Source of the DNA: Flavobacteriales bacterium
GTDB lineage: Bacteria > Bacteroidota > Bacteroidia > Flavobacteriales_C > GCA-002722245
Reading direction: 5' to 3'
NCBI GenBank assembly: GCA_002717515.1
Contig: PBEC01000021.1
Span: 48,091-112,090, forward strand
DNA length: 64,000 nt
Numbering within the stretch: position 1 is the stretch's first letter; each line of letters starts with the position of its first letter. A program made the position numbers and the translations under genes. The notes under the pieces were generated by a model. That model was given only the letters and a program-made list of their open reading frames with translations, was not told the DNA's origin and ran no database searches. This document shows positions 8,628 to 16,711 of this stretch, in pieces.

Positions 8628-10379
8628 ATGATTGTGCCTAAACTGGAAACCTCCATATTGTTAAAGCAGATTAAAACAGTAAATGAAAGTATTAAACTAA
8701 CCATTTTAACCTCCGTTGTTTTAGGTGCTATACTTGGACTTCAGGTTTATGAAGTTCTAAACACATCGTACTTAATCCTATGGATTACAGTGTTATTAAC
8801 CAGTATTTTCTTTCGAGTTTTCTTATTCTTCAAAAGCAAAAATGAGCCGCCTAATCGTAAAAATATAAAAAGATGGATTCAATATTGCTTTATAAACACA
8901 GCGCTATCGGCAATTTCATACGGATTAATTGCTGCCAGCGTAGGTTTCATAATAGACCCTGTAGCGCTTACTATTGTTTATATAATTATGGCAGGGGCAA
9001 CAGCCGCATCAGTTACCGTATATGGCTCACTAAAACACTTATCGAGTGTTTTCATATTCCCTATCTTAATTCCTGCAATTATAGCAAACATTCTGTTCGG
9101 AGACCTAAAGCACTTCATACTTAGCGGAATCACTCTACTTTTCTGCTATATAATATATTCAGCATCCAACATACTTTACAAAACCCTTTTAAATACACTC
9201 GAACAAAACAATGTAATTCGAAATTTAACGGAGGAAAAAGTTAGAATGGAAGAAATGGCAAAACTAAAAAGCGATTTTTTCGCAAGTATGTCTCACGAAA
9301 TAAGAACTCCTTTAAATGGAATCATTGGCCTGGTGGATTTACTTTCAAGTTCGAAAATCAATGAACAGCAAAAGCATTATTTATCTACAATTAAAAGTAG
9401 TTCAGACGACTTGCTGAATGTTATTAATGATGTATTGGATTTAAGTAAAATAGAGTCCGATAAACTGGAATTGTTTCCTCAAAAAACTTCATTAATTGAA
9501 TTTGCTAAAAGGATGGTAACACTATTCAGCGAAAGAGCAAACATAAAAGACCTTGAGCTTAAGTTAGTTCTGGATAAAAACTTGCCAGAATACATTGAGG
9601 CCGACGAACATCGATTAAGCCAGGTTATATCCAATCTTCTTTCAAATGCAATTAAGTTTACAGAAAAAGGCTCTGTAGTTCTTGAAGTTAATCTAATTGA
9701 TGTTAAACAAAATAAGTCAACAATTGAATTTAAAATCCACGACACAGGTATTGGAATCCCATTTGAAAAACAAGAACTTATCTTCACAAAATACAACCAG
9801 ATTCTCAACTCATCAAACTATGTAATAACCCAACCCGGAACAGGACTTGGGTTAAGTATAGCAAGGCAATTGGTAAACTTAATGGGTGGTGAAATCGGGC
9901 TCACGAGTCAGGAGAATAAAGGCAGTACATTTTGGATAAAAATTGAAACTCCTGTTGTTGAAAATATAAAAACTGAAAAGAATGCAGCCGATAATTCAAA
10001 TCAAGAACAATTTGAATTAAATGTTCTATTAGTTGATGATAGAGAAATTAACTTAAAAGTTGCTGGCCTTATGTTAAAAAAACTAGGCTGTAGCGTTGTA
10101 ACCGCCAGGAACGGAGAAGTAGCCATTGAAAAATATGATGAAAATCCGAAAAAGTTTGATTTGATTATTATGGACATACAAATGCCCATTATGAATGGAA
10201 TAGATGCCACAAAAAAATTAAGAAAAAAATATCCCGATAGTTTAGCGCCAATTTATGGACTAAGTGCACAAATTGAAAAAAATCTCGACAAGTCCCCAAT
10301 TGAACTTGGGTTCGATCACTACCTTACCAAACCTTTAAGTTTAGAAACATTAAAAAGCAGTTTAAATAGAATTTCCTGA
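8628..10379 (+). CDS. Hybrid sensor histidine kinase with receiver domain
   Basis: 583 residues. The first 190 or so hold about six hydrophobic helices and no obvious extracellular sensor domain. Then come HisKA with the phosphorylated His in FASMSHEIRTPLNGIIG (about residue 222), the HATPase domain (N box in SNLLSNAIKFTE, G boxes DTGIGIP and GTGLGLSIARQL), and a C-terminal receiver (residues 465-580) with DDREIN, the phosphoacceptor Asp in IIMDIQMPIMNG, and KPLS. It is probably a membrane phosphorelay protein that passes phosphate to an unlinked partner; no response regulator is next to it. The signal is unknown. Confidence 0.93.
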   Translation: MIVPKLETSILLKQIKTVNESIKLTILTSVVLGAILGLQVYEVLNTSYLILWITVLLTSIFFRVFLFFKSKNEPPNRKNIKRWIQYCFINTALSAISYGLIAASVGFIIDPVALTIVYIIMAGATAASVTVYGSLKHLSSVFIFPILIPAIIANILFGDLKHFILSGITLLFCYIIYSASNILYKTLLNTLEQNNVIRNLTEEKVRMEEMAKLKSDFFASMSHEIRTPLNGIIGLVDLLSSSKINEQQKHYLSTIKSSSDDLLNVINDVLDLSKIESDKLELFPQKTSLIEFAKRMVTLFSERANIKDLELKLVLDKNLPEYIEADEHRLSQVISNLLSNAIKFTEKGSVVLEVNLIDVKQNKSTIEFKIHDTGIGIPFEKQELIFTKYNQILNSSNYVITQPGTGLGLSIARQLVNLMGGEIGLTSQENKGSTFWIKIETPVVENIKTEKNAADNSNQEQFELNVLLVDDREINLKVAGLMLKKLGCSVVTARNGEVAIEKYDENPKKFDLIIMDIQMPIMNGIDATKKLRKKYPDSLAPIYGLSAQIEKNLDKSPIELGFDHYLTKPLSLETLKSSLNRIS

Positions 10380-10529
10380 ATATTATTTTGCAAAAAAACA
10401 AAGTAAAACTAATCAATTTGCATAAGGCTCCTCGATATACTTTTTTCAATTTAATTCATTTATTTTTCTCCTTTTATTGTTTATGAACCTTAACTAAATT
10501 TTTTTGTTAATCAATTTCTATCAAACAAA

Positions 10530-10560
10530 TTGGAAAGGTCATTCAACAACATTAAATTTG
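10530..10560 (+). promoter_or_regulatory. Bacteroidota-type promoter of the DUF6695-like gene
   Basis: TTG at 10530-10532, 20 bases, then TAAATTTG at 10553-10560. This matches the known Bacteroidota sigma consensus TTG-N17-23-TAnnTTTG exactly. Transcription would start near 10566, about 25 bases before the ATG at 10591. Confidence 0.75.
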
Positions 10561-10590
10561 TCATCGATATACACGAACACACCGAAATAA

Positions 10591-11592
10591 ATGATTTACA
10601 AAGATTTTATCATTCCTCTTGCCTGGCCAGAGGCTCCTGTAAGAACAGCCGGTGGTCCTTATGATAAAATCCTTGAACTTTTCAAGTTATATCGAAATGG
10701 ATACTATAAGGCAGGTCACGCAGCCTTTCTTTTAATTAATCATACAAATGGAGATATAGATTATTATGATTTTGGCAGGTATATCTCTCCTGACAAAAAT
10801 GGTAGAGCCAGAAGTAAAGAAACAGACCCTGAAATCCTATTCAATGTAAAAGCACATATTGAAGATGGTAAAATCACCAATCTTTTTGAAATTATTAAAG
10901 CAATAGGTGCCCACCCACAAACACACGGTGAGGGAACACTTTACGCTGGTATTCAAGATAAAATCAATCGCGACAAAGCGATTGAATATGTTAAGTCTAT
11001 TCAAGCAGCACCCTACACTCCCTACGGGCCATTTGTTGTTGGAGGAACAAACTGCTCAAGATTTGTTGCACAAACCATAGCTAAATCGATAAAAGGCAAT
11101 GGTTTTAAATTTATTTACCCTTGGTACTTTACTCCTGCACCACTTGGCAATATTTTTTACAGCTCAGGAAAAACCTTATTTAAACTAAGTGACTCAGGTA
11201 GAATAGAAGAGCTACTCATTAAAGGAGTGAAAAAGCAATTTAATTTTATGAAAGAAATTATGTTGTATAAAAATGGTGAAACTACCCCCGACCCTTCAAA
11301 GGCATCTTTGAATAAAATAGATGAGCCTCAAGAAAAAATAAATGCTGGTCCAAAAGCACAGTGGCTTGGCGGAACTGGAGCTGGAGCCTGGTATGAATTA
11401 AAAAGTTATTCTGAAAATGGAATTGAGGTTGCCAGAATTCAAGCAAATGGAGACCAAGATTTTTGTTTTGAATTTATTGGTTCTACGAAGGCAATAAATT
11501 TCAATCACATCTATAAATTTGAACATGGTAGTCATGGATTGAAAATAATACTCTCTCAAAATGGTCAAATCTTCGAATTCATTAAAAAGTAA
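10591..11592 (+). CDS. DUF6695-like protein, possible papain-fold cysteine enzyme
   Basis: 333 residues without a signal peptide. The N-terminal two thirds read like the Bacteroidota family DUF6695: FIIPLAWPEAPVRTAGG, then AGHAAFLLINHTNGDIDYYDFGRY in separate blocks, GRARSKETDPE, and GGTNCSRFVAQTIAKS. The His of GHAAF and the Cys of TNCSRF recall the catalytic pair of NlpC/P60- and CHAP-like peptidases or amidases, but this is inference. The last 110 residues form a separate, probably beta-rich domain (QWLGGTGAGAWYELK onward). It has its own good promoter. Confidence 0.72.
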   Translation: MIYKDFIIPLAWPEAPVRTAGGPYDKILELFKLYRNGYYKAGHAAFLLINHTNGDIDYYDFGRYISPDKNGRARSKETDPEILFNVKAHIEDGKITNLFEIIKAIGAHPQTHGEGTLYAGIQDKINRDKAIEYVKSIQAAPYTPYGPFVVGGTNCSRFVAQTIAKSIKGNGFKFIYPWYFTPAPLGNIFYSSGKTLFKLSDSGRIEELLIKGVKKQFNFMKEIMLYKNGETTPDPSKASLNKIDEPQEKINAGPKAQWLGGTGAGAWYELKSYSENGIEVARIQANGDQDFCFEFIGSTKAINFNHIYKFEHGSHGLKIILSQNGQIFEFIKK

Positions 11593-11664
11593 AGTCTTTT
11601 TCTAACTATTTAGGGTTTTAACCGTATGTGTCTTACTTTAAGATGAATTTCAAAAAAAAAGTTT

Positions 11665-12510
11665 ATGATTGTTATTGCAGACATGGGTGCCACAAAAACA
11701 GACTGGAGTTTTACAGAAGGTTCAACCGTAATTAAAAACATAGACACAAAAGGGTTCAACCCTTATTTTCATACAACTGGAGAGATTGTTGATTTACTTC
11801 GCCCTGATTTCATTAATGAAGATTTTAGCTCTGTGGAACAAGTTCACTTTTATGGAGCAGGCTGCAGTACCAAGGAAAAAATAAAAACAGTAGAGCACGC
11901 CCTCAAAATTTACTTCCCTTATGCTTCGATTGAAGTAAACCATGATTTATTAGCCTCTGCGAGAGCCCTATGTGGAAATTCTCCCGGAATTGCCTGCATA
12001 CTCGGAACAGGTTCTAATACATGCCTATATGATGGCATGCATATTATTGCGAATAATCCATCTTTAGGCTTCATACTTGGTGATGAGGGCTCAGGAGGAG
12101 ATCTTGGCAGAGAACTAATTAAGGCTTATTACTATGGAGAACTAAACCCAGAACTCGATAAAAAATTCGAGTCACAATTTAATGTAGACAAAAACTCACT
12201 GCTTGGTAATGTTTACAGCACAGACAAACCCAACGCTTTTTGTGCCGCTTTCACTCCTTTTCTTAATCAAAACATTGAAGAAAAATGCATCAATGAATTG
12301 GTGAAAAATTCATTTAGAGAATTTTTCAGCAGGCACATAATGACCTATGAAAACTACAAAAAAATCCCTATTCATTTTGTAGGCTCTATTGCTCATCATT
12401 TTAAAAATCAGGTAAAAGAAGTCTCTGCCGAATTTGGTGCCCGAGTAGGGATAATTATTAAAGCTCCAGTCGGTAAACTTATTGAATATCACAGTAATCA
12501 AAATTATTAA
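11665..12510 (+). CDS. BadF/BadG-family ATPase, probable N-acetylglucosamine kinase
   Basis: 281 residues of the actin-like ATPase fold. Motifs: phosphate 1 at the N-terminus, ADMGATKTDW (residues 5-14); the glycine-rich ILGTGSNTCLYDG; and LGDEGSGGDLGREL. These match bacterial and eukaryotic N-acetylglucosamine kinases of the BadF/BcrA family, which phosphorylate GlcNAc or glucosamine released from chitin or from the cell's own wall. Two GH20 hexosaminidase genes further along the window fit that role, though they are not adjacent. The gap from the upstream gene is 72 bases. Confidence 0.82.
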   Translation: MIVIADMGATKTDWSFTEGSTVIKNIDTKGFNPYFHTTGEIVDLLRPDFINEDFSSVEQVHFYGAGCSTKEKIKTVEHALKIYFPYASIEVNHDLLASARALCGNSPGIACILGTGSNTCLYDGMHIIANNPSLGFILGDEGSGGDLGRELIKAYYYGELNPELDKKFESQFNVDKNSLLGNVYSTDKPNAFCAAFTPFLNQNIEEKCINELVKNSFREFFSRHIMTYENYKKIPIHFVGSIAHHFKNQVKEVSAEFGARVGIIIKAPVGKLIEYHSNQNY

Positions 12511-12591
12511 AAACTTTCTTGCTATTAAACGTTTTTGATTGTACTTTTATTAATAATCATTTGATACAATTCGTTCTTAAAAATACAATGC

Positions 12592-12760
12592 CTCACAGAT
12601 TAAAGCTTGAGAAACTTTAGGACAACTCCATTTAGGGAAAAGCTCAAAAAGGCCTATGGCGGGCCCGCAAAATCAATACCAGCGGGATTACAGAATCCTT
12701 TGGCGTCTCTATTAATATATTAATGAGGGTTTCATCAAGTCCCAAATCTGTGAGTTTTTT
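12592..12760 (+). ncRNA. Structured small RNA candidate, 6S-like
   Basis: A 391-base gap (12511-12901) holds a GC-richer block with RNA-like organisation. CTCACAGATT (12592-12601) pairs perfectly with AATCTGTGAG (12745-12754), which is followed by eight T. Inside, CTTGAGAAAC (12606-12615) pairs with GTTTCATCAAG with one bulged A. Further in are CCCGC/GCGGG (12664-12668 with 12682-12686), alternatively GGATT/AATCC closing an ACAG loop (12685-12698), and an ATTAAT palindrome hairpin (12711-12724). A long closing stem, an open middle and a terminal stem with a U-tail in about 165 nt resemble 6S RNA; flavobacteria have a divergent class (6S-Flavo). A promoter-like TTTG (12560) and TACAATG (12584) precede it. 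Confidence 0.6.
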
Positions 12761-12901
12761 TTATAAACCCCTCGTCCTAATAAACCTCTCCTCCGTCGCT
12801 TTTATTTACATTTCATCTAATATTCAGTCGGTTTTCGAAACAAGACCATTTTGAGAGCGTAATTAATAGACACCGCGAACAATTTTAAAACCCCAACTAG
12901 C

Positions 12902-13195
12902 ATGATCACCACACCCAAATCCAACGTAATCGAGAAAGAAAATATTCATCAACTTGCCTTCGGTTCCACCGATGTGCTTATGGATGAACAACTGAAAATT
13001 CAGAGAAAAAGAAGGCTTAAAAGAGCTGAACAACTTGGAAATTCCTACAAAACAAAATCAAAAATCTTATTTAAAAGTTTGGACGGAGTATTCAAAGTTG
13101 AAACAACTGTTTGGGCAACGACTGAAAAATTCGTTTCTCTAAAAGGAGGAGCAATCATTCCCATACACTGTATAAAAGGAGTTGATTTTTACTAA
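12902..13195 (+). CDS. Small protein of unknown function
   Basis: 97 residues starting at ATG 12902. The N-terminal half is polar and helical with a very basic stretch (KIQRKRRLKRAEQLGN); the C-terminal half reads as a small beta domain (GVFKVETTVWATTEKFVSLKGGAIIPIHCI). No signal peptide, membrane segment or known motif. The organisation recalls short conserved hypothetical proteins of Bacteroidota, and the regular codon use and clean start suggest a real gene. It stands alone between the RNA candidate and a convergent hydrolase gene. Confidence 0.65.
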   Translation: MITTPKSNVIEKENIHQLAFGSTDVLMDEQLKIQRKRRLKRAEQLGNSYKTKSKILFKSLDGVFKVETTVWATTEKFVSLKGGAIIPIHCIKGVDFY

Positions 13196-13230
13196 ACATT
13201 TAACCCACCGATATAACCAAAACATTTTTT

Positions 13231-13279
13231 TTAAGGGTTTGGAATCTGTGCCTAAAAGGTGCATGTTCTAGACCCTTAA
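13231..13279. repeat. Long inverted repeat between convergent genes
   Basis: A 14-bp stem pairs 13231-13244 with 13266-13279 (ends TTAAGGGT and ACCCTTAA, with two G-T pairs within), around a 21-base loop. A run of T precedes the stem on the plus strand, but no T-run follows it on either strand, so it is not a classic intrinsic terminator. Its position between convergent genes still suggests a role in ending transcripts. Confidence 0.5.
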
Positions 13280-13294
13280 CCTATTTTATACCAA

Positions 13295-13951
13295 TCATAA
13301 ATTCGTTTCAACTTCTTGATTTATTTGATTCAATAAATCATTTATTCTGGAACTTACTTCACCAGCAGAATCAACGATCATAAAATGCCCACCATTAGGA
13401 ATATTTACAGCTCCCTTGACGGGTTTTATTAGCCGATCTTTACTTCCAGAAATAAAAAAAACATTTAATAAAACATTTTGAGATTTCCAGTTTTTAAATG
13501 CAATTAGCGCCCATTTAGTGAAATTCGGGTTTGCATCTCGTAAAATTTGACTCAATAACTTTTTATTGTTCGCACTAAAAAAAAAGTTAGCCATGAAGTG
13601 GGGCAAACAAAAAAACTTCTTAGGAAGAATTTTAAAAAAAATATTTGGAATAAATCTCAGTAGAAACGGTATTTCAGAAGGTTTACTTATCGAGGAAATG
13701 ACAAATGTGAATTTCGAATTTAAAACTTTAGACACCTCTTGTGCAACCAAACCGCCAAAACTTACACCTAAAATTCCAAATGGATTTTCATCCATTATAT
13801 TTTTGGAAATTCGTAATGAATAATCTTCAATAGATTCATTTAGAAGAGGATCTATCCACTTTACGGGAACTAATTCATAGTTAGAATCAATCTCCAAAAA
13901 ATCAAAAACTCTTTCGTCTGCACCTAAACCACTAAAGCAATATATTTTCAC
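13295..13951 (-). CDS. Alpha/beta hydrolase
   Basis: 218 residues, no signal peptide. The nucleophile elbow is GVSFGG (Ser near residue 64), the acid is in SGSKDRLIKP, and the catalytic His in NGGHFMIV; the oxyanion region FSGLGADERVFDFL opens the protein. The triad is complete, so it should be an active small esterase or thioesterase-like enzyme; the substrate is unknown. It lies 32 bases downstream of rsh on the same strand, so the two are probably co-transcribed. Confidence 0.85.
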   Translation of the reverse strand: MKIYCFSGLGADERVFDFLEIDSNYELVPVKWIDPLLNESIEDYSLRISKNIMDENPFGILGVSFGGLVAQEVSKVLNSKFTFVISSISKPSEIPFLLRFIPNIFFKILPKKFFCLPHFMANFFFSANNKKLLSQILRDANPNFTKWALIAFKNWKSQNVLLNVFFISGSKDRLIKPVKGAVNIPNGGHFMIVDSAGEVSSRINDLLNQINQEVETNL

Positions 13952-13983
13952 TAAAAAAAATTAAATTTTGTTTCAACAAAACC

Positions 13984-16194
13984 TTAATTTGTATGTATTC
14001 TTTTTATGTTATGAACCCCTTTTACAACTTTTAATTTTTTACTCAACTCAGTTAATTGCTCGGTATCTTGAACATACAGCATAACTTTCCCTTCAAAAAC
14101 TCCGTGATCAGCATCAAATTTAATTGATTTGATCTTCAATTCAGACTCTTGTGAAATTATATTTGTTATTCTGCTTACCAATCCGAAATCATCAGTTCCA
14201 GTAAAACGAATTCCTGTCAAAAACTCATTCTTGGACTTATCCTCCCATACCGCCTTTATAGTTCGATATGCAAAATTAGCCTGTAAATGCATTGCATTAG
14301 GACAGTTTGTTTTGTGAATTTTAATACCATCCCCTACCGTAACGAAACCAAACACCTCATCACCAGGTATTGGATTACAACATGGAGATATTTTATATTC
14401 GAATTTATCTTTTGCATCACCCAAGACAAGAACATCTTGCTTTCCAAATGATTTTGCAGTGATCCCTTCAATCGGTTTTTTCCGTATACGCTCATCGGCC
14501 TCTTTTTTGTGCTTTTCTCTCTGATCAAGATAATTTTTGATTGCCCCTTTTTCAATTTGTTTTTCAGCAATCTTCACGAAAAGCTCAACCGTATCAGGCA
14601 CGTTAAAATGTCTCACCAACTCTTTTAGAAGCTTAGGGTTATCCGTTGGTAATGACTCCAATATTCTTCCATACTTTTCTTTACCCTCAATTGCTATTAA
14701 TTTCCTTTCTCGTCTAACCCCGTTTTTAATTCTTTGTTTCGCTTTAGCCGTCGTAACTATTTTTAACCATTCCAGTTTAGGTTTTTGCTTTTTGGAAGTT
14801 AACACCTCCAATTGTTCACCACTCTTTATTTTATAATTCAACGGAACAAGCTTATGATTAACCTTCGCACCAATGCAGGAATCACCAAGTCTACTGTGAA
14901 TTTCGTATGCAAAATCAAGCGCTGTAGCACCAGCGGGCAATGTTTTTAATTCTCCAATTGGAGTAAAAACAAATATTTCATCGGAAAACAGATTTAACTT
15001 CACATCGTCGATAAAATCGATAGCCTGATTGTGTGGACTATCAAGTAAATTTCTGATTTTATTTATCCATTCATCAACTTTGTTGTTATCAGAATCACTA
15101 CCCTTTGCTTTGTACTTCCAATGAGCAGCTAATCCTCTTTCTGCTATATCATGCATTCTCTGAGTTCTTATCTGAACCTCAACCCACCTTCCCTCCGGAC
15201 CCATAACAGTCGTATGTAAAGCCTCATAACCATTAGCTTTAGGAGTTGAAACCCAATCGCGTAAACGATCTGGCCTGGGGGTATACATATCGGTTACTAT
15301 TGAATACGTATTCCAACAATCCCCTTTTTCGGTTTCAGGAGTTGATTTTAAAATAATTCGTAGAGCAAAAATATCGTACACCTCTTCAAAAGGAACATTT
15401 TTATTTTTCATTTTTTGAGAAATCGAATACGGAGACTTATGTCTACCGTCAACCTCAAAATCATACCCCCTCTCTGTCAATGTATTTATAATCGGAAGGC
15501 TGAACTTATTTATGTAACGAGTTAACCTTCTTTGGTTTTCTTTAAGCTTATCTGTTATTTCGTTGAAAAGTTCAGTTTCGGTGTACTTAAATGCAAGATT
15601 CTCAAGCTCTGTTTTTATTGAGTTCAACCCTAAACGATGAGCCAGCGGTGCATATATAAAAAGAGTTTCATAAGATATCTTTAACTGCTTATTCCGAGGC
15701 ATAAACTCCATTGTTCTCATATTGTGTAATCGATCAGCCAGCTTAACTAAAATAACTCTTATATCCTCCGATAAAGAAAGCATCATTTTACGAAAGTTCT
15801 CAGCTTGAATTGAGTAGTTCGGATCGGAATGATCAATTACCCCACTCATCTTAGTTAAACCATCGATAATCACGCATACTTTAGAACCAAACATATTTTC
15901 AATATCGTCCAAAGTAATTTCAGTATCTTCAACAGTATCATGCAAAAGAGCAGAAACGATGGAAACGGTTCCCAATCCCATCTCTTCAGCAACAATTTGG
16001 GCAACGGCAATTGGGTGATAAATATAAGGCTCCCCAGATTTTCTTCGCATTTCTTTATGTGCTTCAAGCGCTACATTAAATGCTTTTCTTATCTGTTTTT
16101 TATCCAAGTCGTCGCGAGACTTTTTTGCTAGTCTTAAAAGCTTTCTGTAACGCTTTAATATCTCTTTTTTTTCAGCCTCTAAATCAATTTTCAT
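13984..16194 (-). CDS. spoT: Bifunctional (p)ppGpp synthetase/hydrolase (RSH)
   Basis: 736 residues, the full RelA/SpoT length. In order: the HD hydrolase domain (YHPIAVAQIVAEE and LLHDTVED near residue 85, metal-binding His-Asp intact), the synthetase domain (VYDIFALRIIL, then RDWVSTPKANGYEALHTTV and VQIRTQRMHDIAERGLAAHW), TGS (VFTPIGELKTLPAGATALDFA), and a C-terminal ACT domain (GIRFTGTDDFGLVSRITNII). Both catalytic centres look intact, so it likely makes and degrades the alarmone. It is the only RSH gene in the window. A GCTACT/AGTAGC hairpin lies just upstream of the start (16218-16236). Confidence 0.96.
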   Translation of the reverse strand: MKIDLEAEKKEILKRYRKLLRLAKKSRDDLDKKQIRKAFNVALEAHKEMRRKSGEPYIYHPIAVAQIVAEEMGLGTVSIVSALLHDTVEDTEITLDDIENMFGSKVCVIIDGLTKMSGVIDHSDPNYSIQAENFRKMMLSLSEDIRVILVKLADRLHNMRTMEFMPRNKQLKISYETLFIYAPLAHRLGLNSIKTELENLAFKYTETELFNEITDKLKENQRRLTRYINKFSLPIINTLTERGYDFEVDGRHKSPYSISQKMKNKNVPFEEVYDIFALRIILKSTPETEKGDCWNTYSIVTDMYTPRPDRLRDWVSTPKANGYEALHTTVMGPEGRWVEVQIRTQRMHDIAERGLAAHWKYKAKGSDSDNNKVDEWINKIRNLLDSPHNQAIDFIDDVKLNLFSDEIFVFTPIGELKTLPAGATALDFAYEIHSRLGDSCIGAKVNHKLVPLNYKIKSGEQLEVLTSKKQKPKLEWLKIVTTAKAKQRIKNGVRRERKLIAIEGKEKYGRILESLPTDNPKLLKELVRHFNVPDTVELFVKIAEKQIEKGAIKNYLDQREKHKKEADERIRKKPIEGITAKSFGKQDVLVLGDAKDKFEYKISPCCNPIPGDEVFGFVTVGDGIKIHKTNCPNAMHLQANFAYRTIKAVWEDKSKNEFLTGIRFTGTDDFGLVSRITNIISQESELKIKSIKFDADHGVFEGKVMLYVQDTEQLTELSKKLKVVKGVHNIKRIHTN

Positions 16195-16711
16195 AAATCG
16201 AAACTTTCTTTTTAATTGCTACTAAATAAAAGTAGCGAATAAGTTGTATTGAATAGGGTTTTTACTGTTTTTTCACGCTTTTGTTTCGATGTTTTTCTGA
16301 ATCTATACTTTTACTAAAAGCAAGGTCGATTTTATTGCTGTTTCATCAATTAATATTGTTATTTTTTAGAGATTTATTAAGGCCAGAAACTTCAATTAAT
16401 AGTAATCAATTAGTAACAACGGGATCAAACAATTCTTTACTAAAAATCAATCTTTTTCTGTATTCTTGGAAAAACGTTTATTGATAAGATTTTTGAACAC
16501 AAAATGAGGATTTTAAAAAATAACTATTTGAAAGTTTAGATTAAAAAAGCATTGATTAGATCTGCAAAAACAAATATTCTTAGGGAAGATTTTTCATTTT
16601 TTTGCAAAATCTTAACAAATAACACCAAAAATGTTAATAAATACAGTACTCTAAGCCCTATATTGATTGGTTTTTGGTTATTTTTATATGTCACTCTAAA
16701 TCCGATTTTAT
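16195..16711. other. 517-base AT-rich intergenic region between divergent rsh and parE
   Basis: No credible gene. It must contain the promoters for rsh (minus) and parE (plus), but I find no full TTG/TAnnTTTG pair. The nearest for parE is TTG near 16673 with TATATG near 16685-16695, a poor match. A 6-bp hairpin (16218-16236) would lie in the rsh leader. Short open frames on both strands here have no plausible protein sequence. Confidence 0.6.

Noticed and set aside
12592-12760. RNase P RNA, tmRNA or 4.5S SRP RNA for the structured RNA
   Set aside because: Too short for RNase P RNA and tmRNA, lacks the GAGGAAAGTCC-type and tRNA-like conserved segments, and shows no SRP GGAA tetraloop helix.
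13231-13279. Inverted repeat as a tRNA or a standard terminator
   Set aside because: There is no T-arm sequence or CCA-type end for a tRNA, and no T-run after the stem for an intrinsic terminator.
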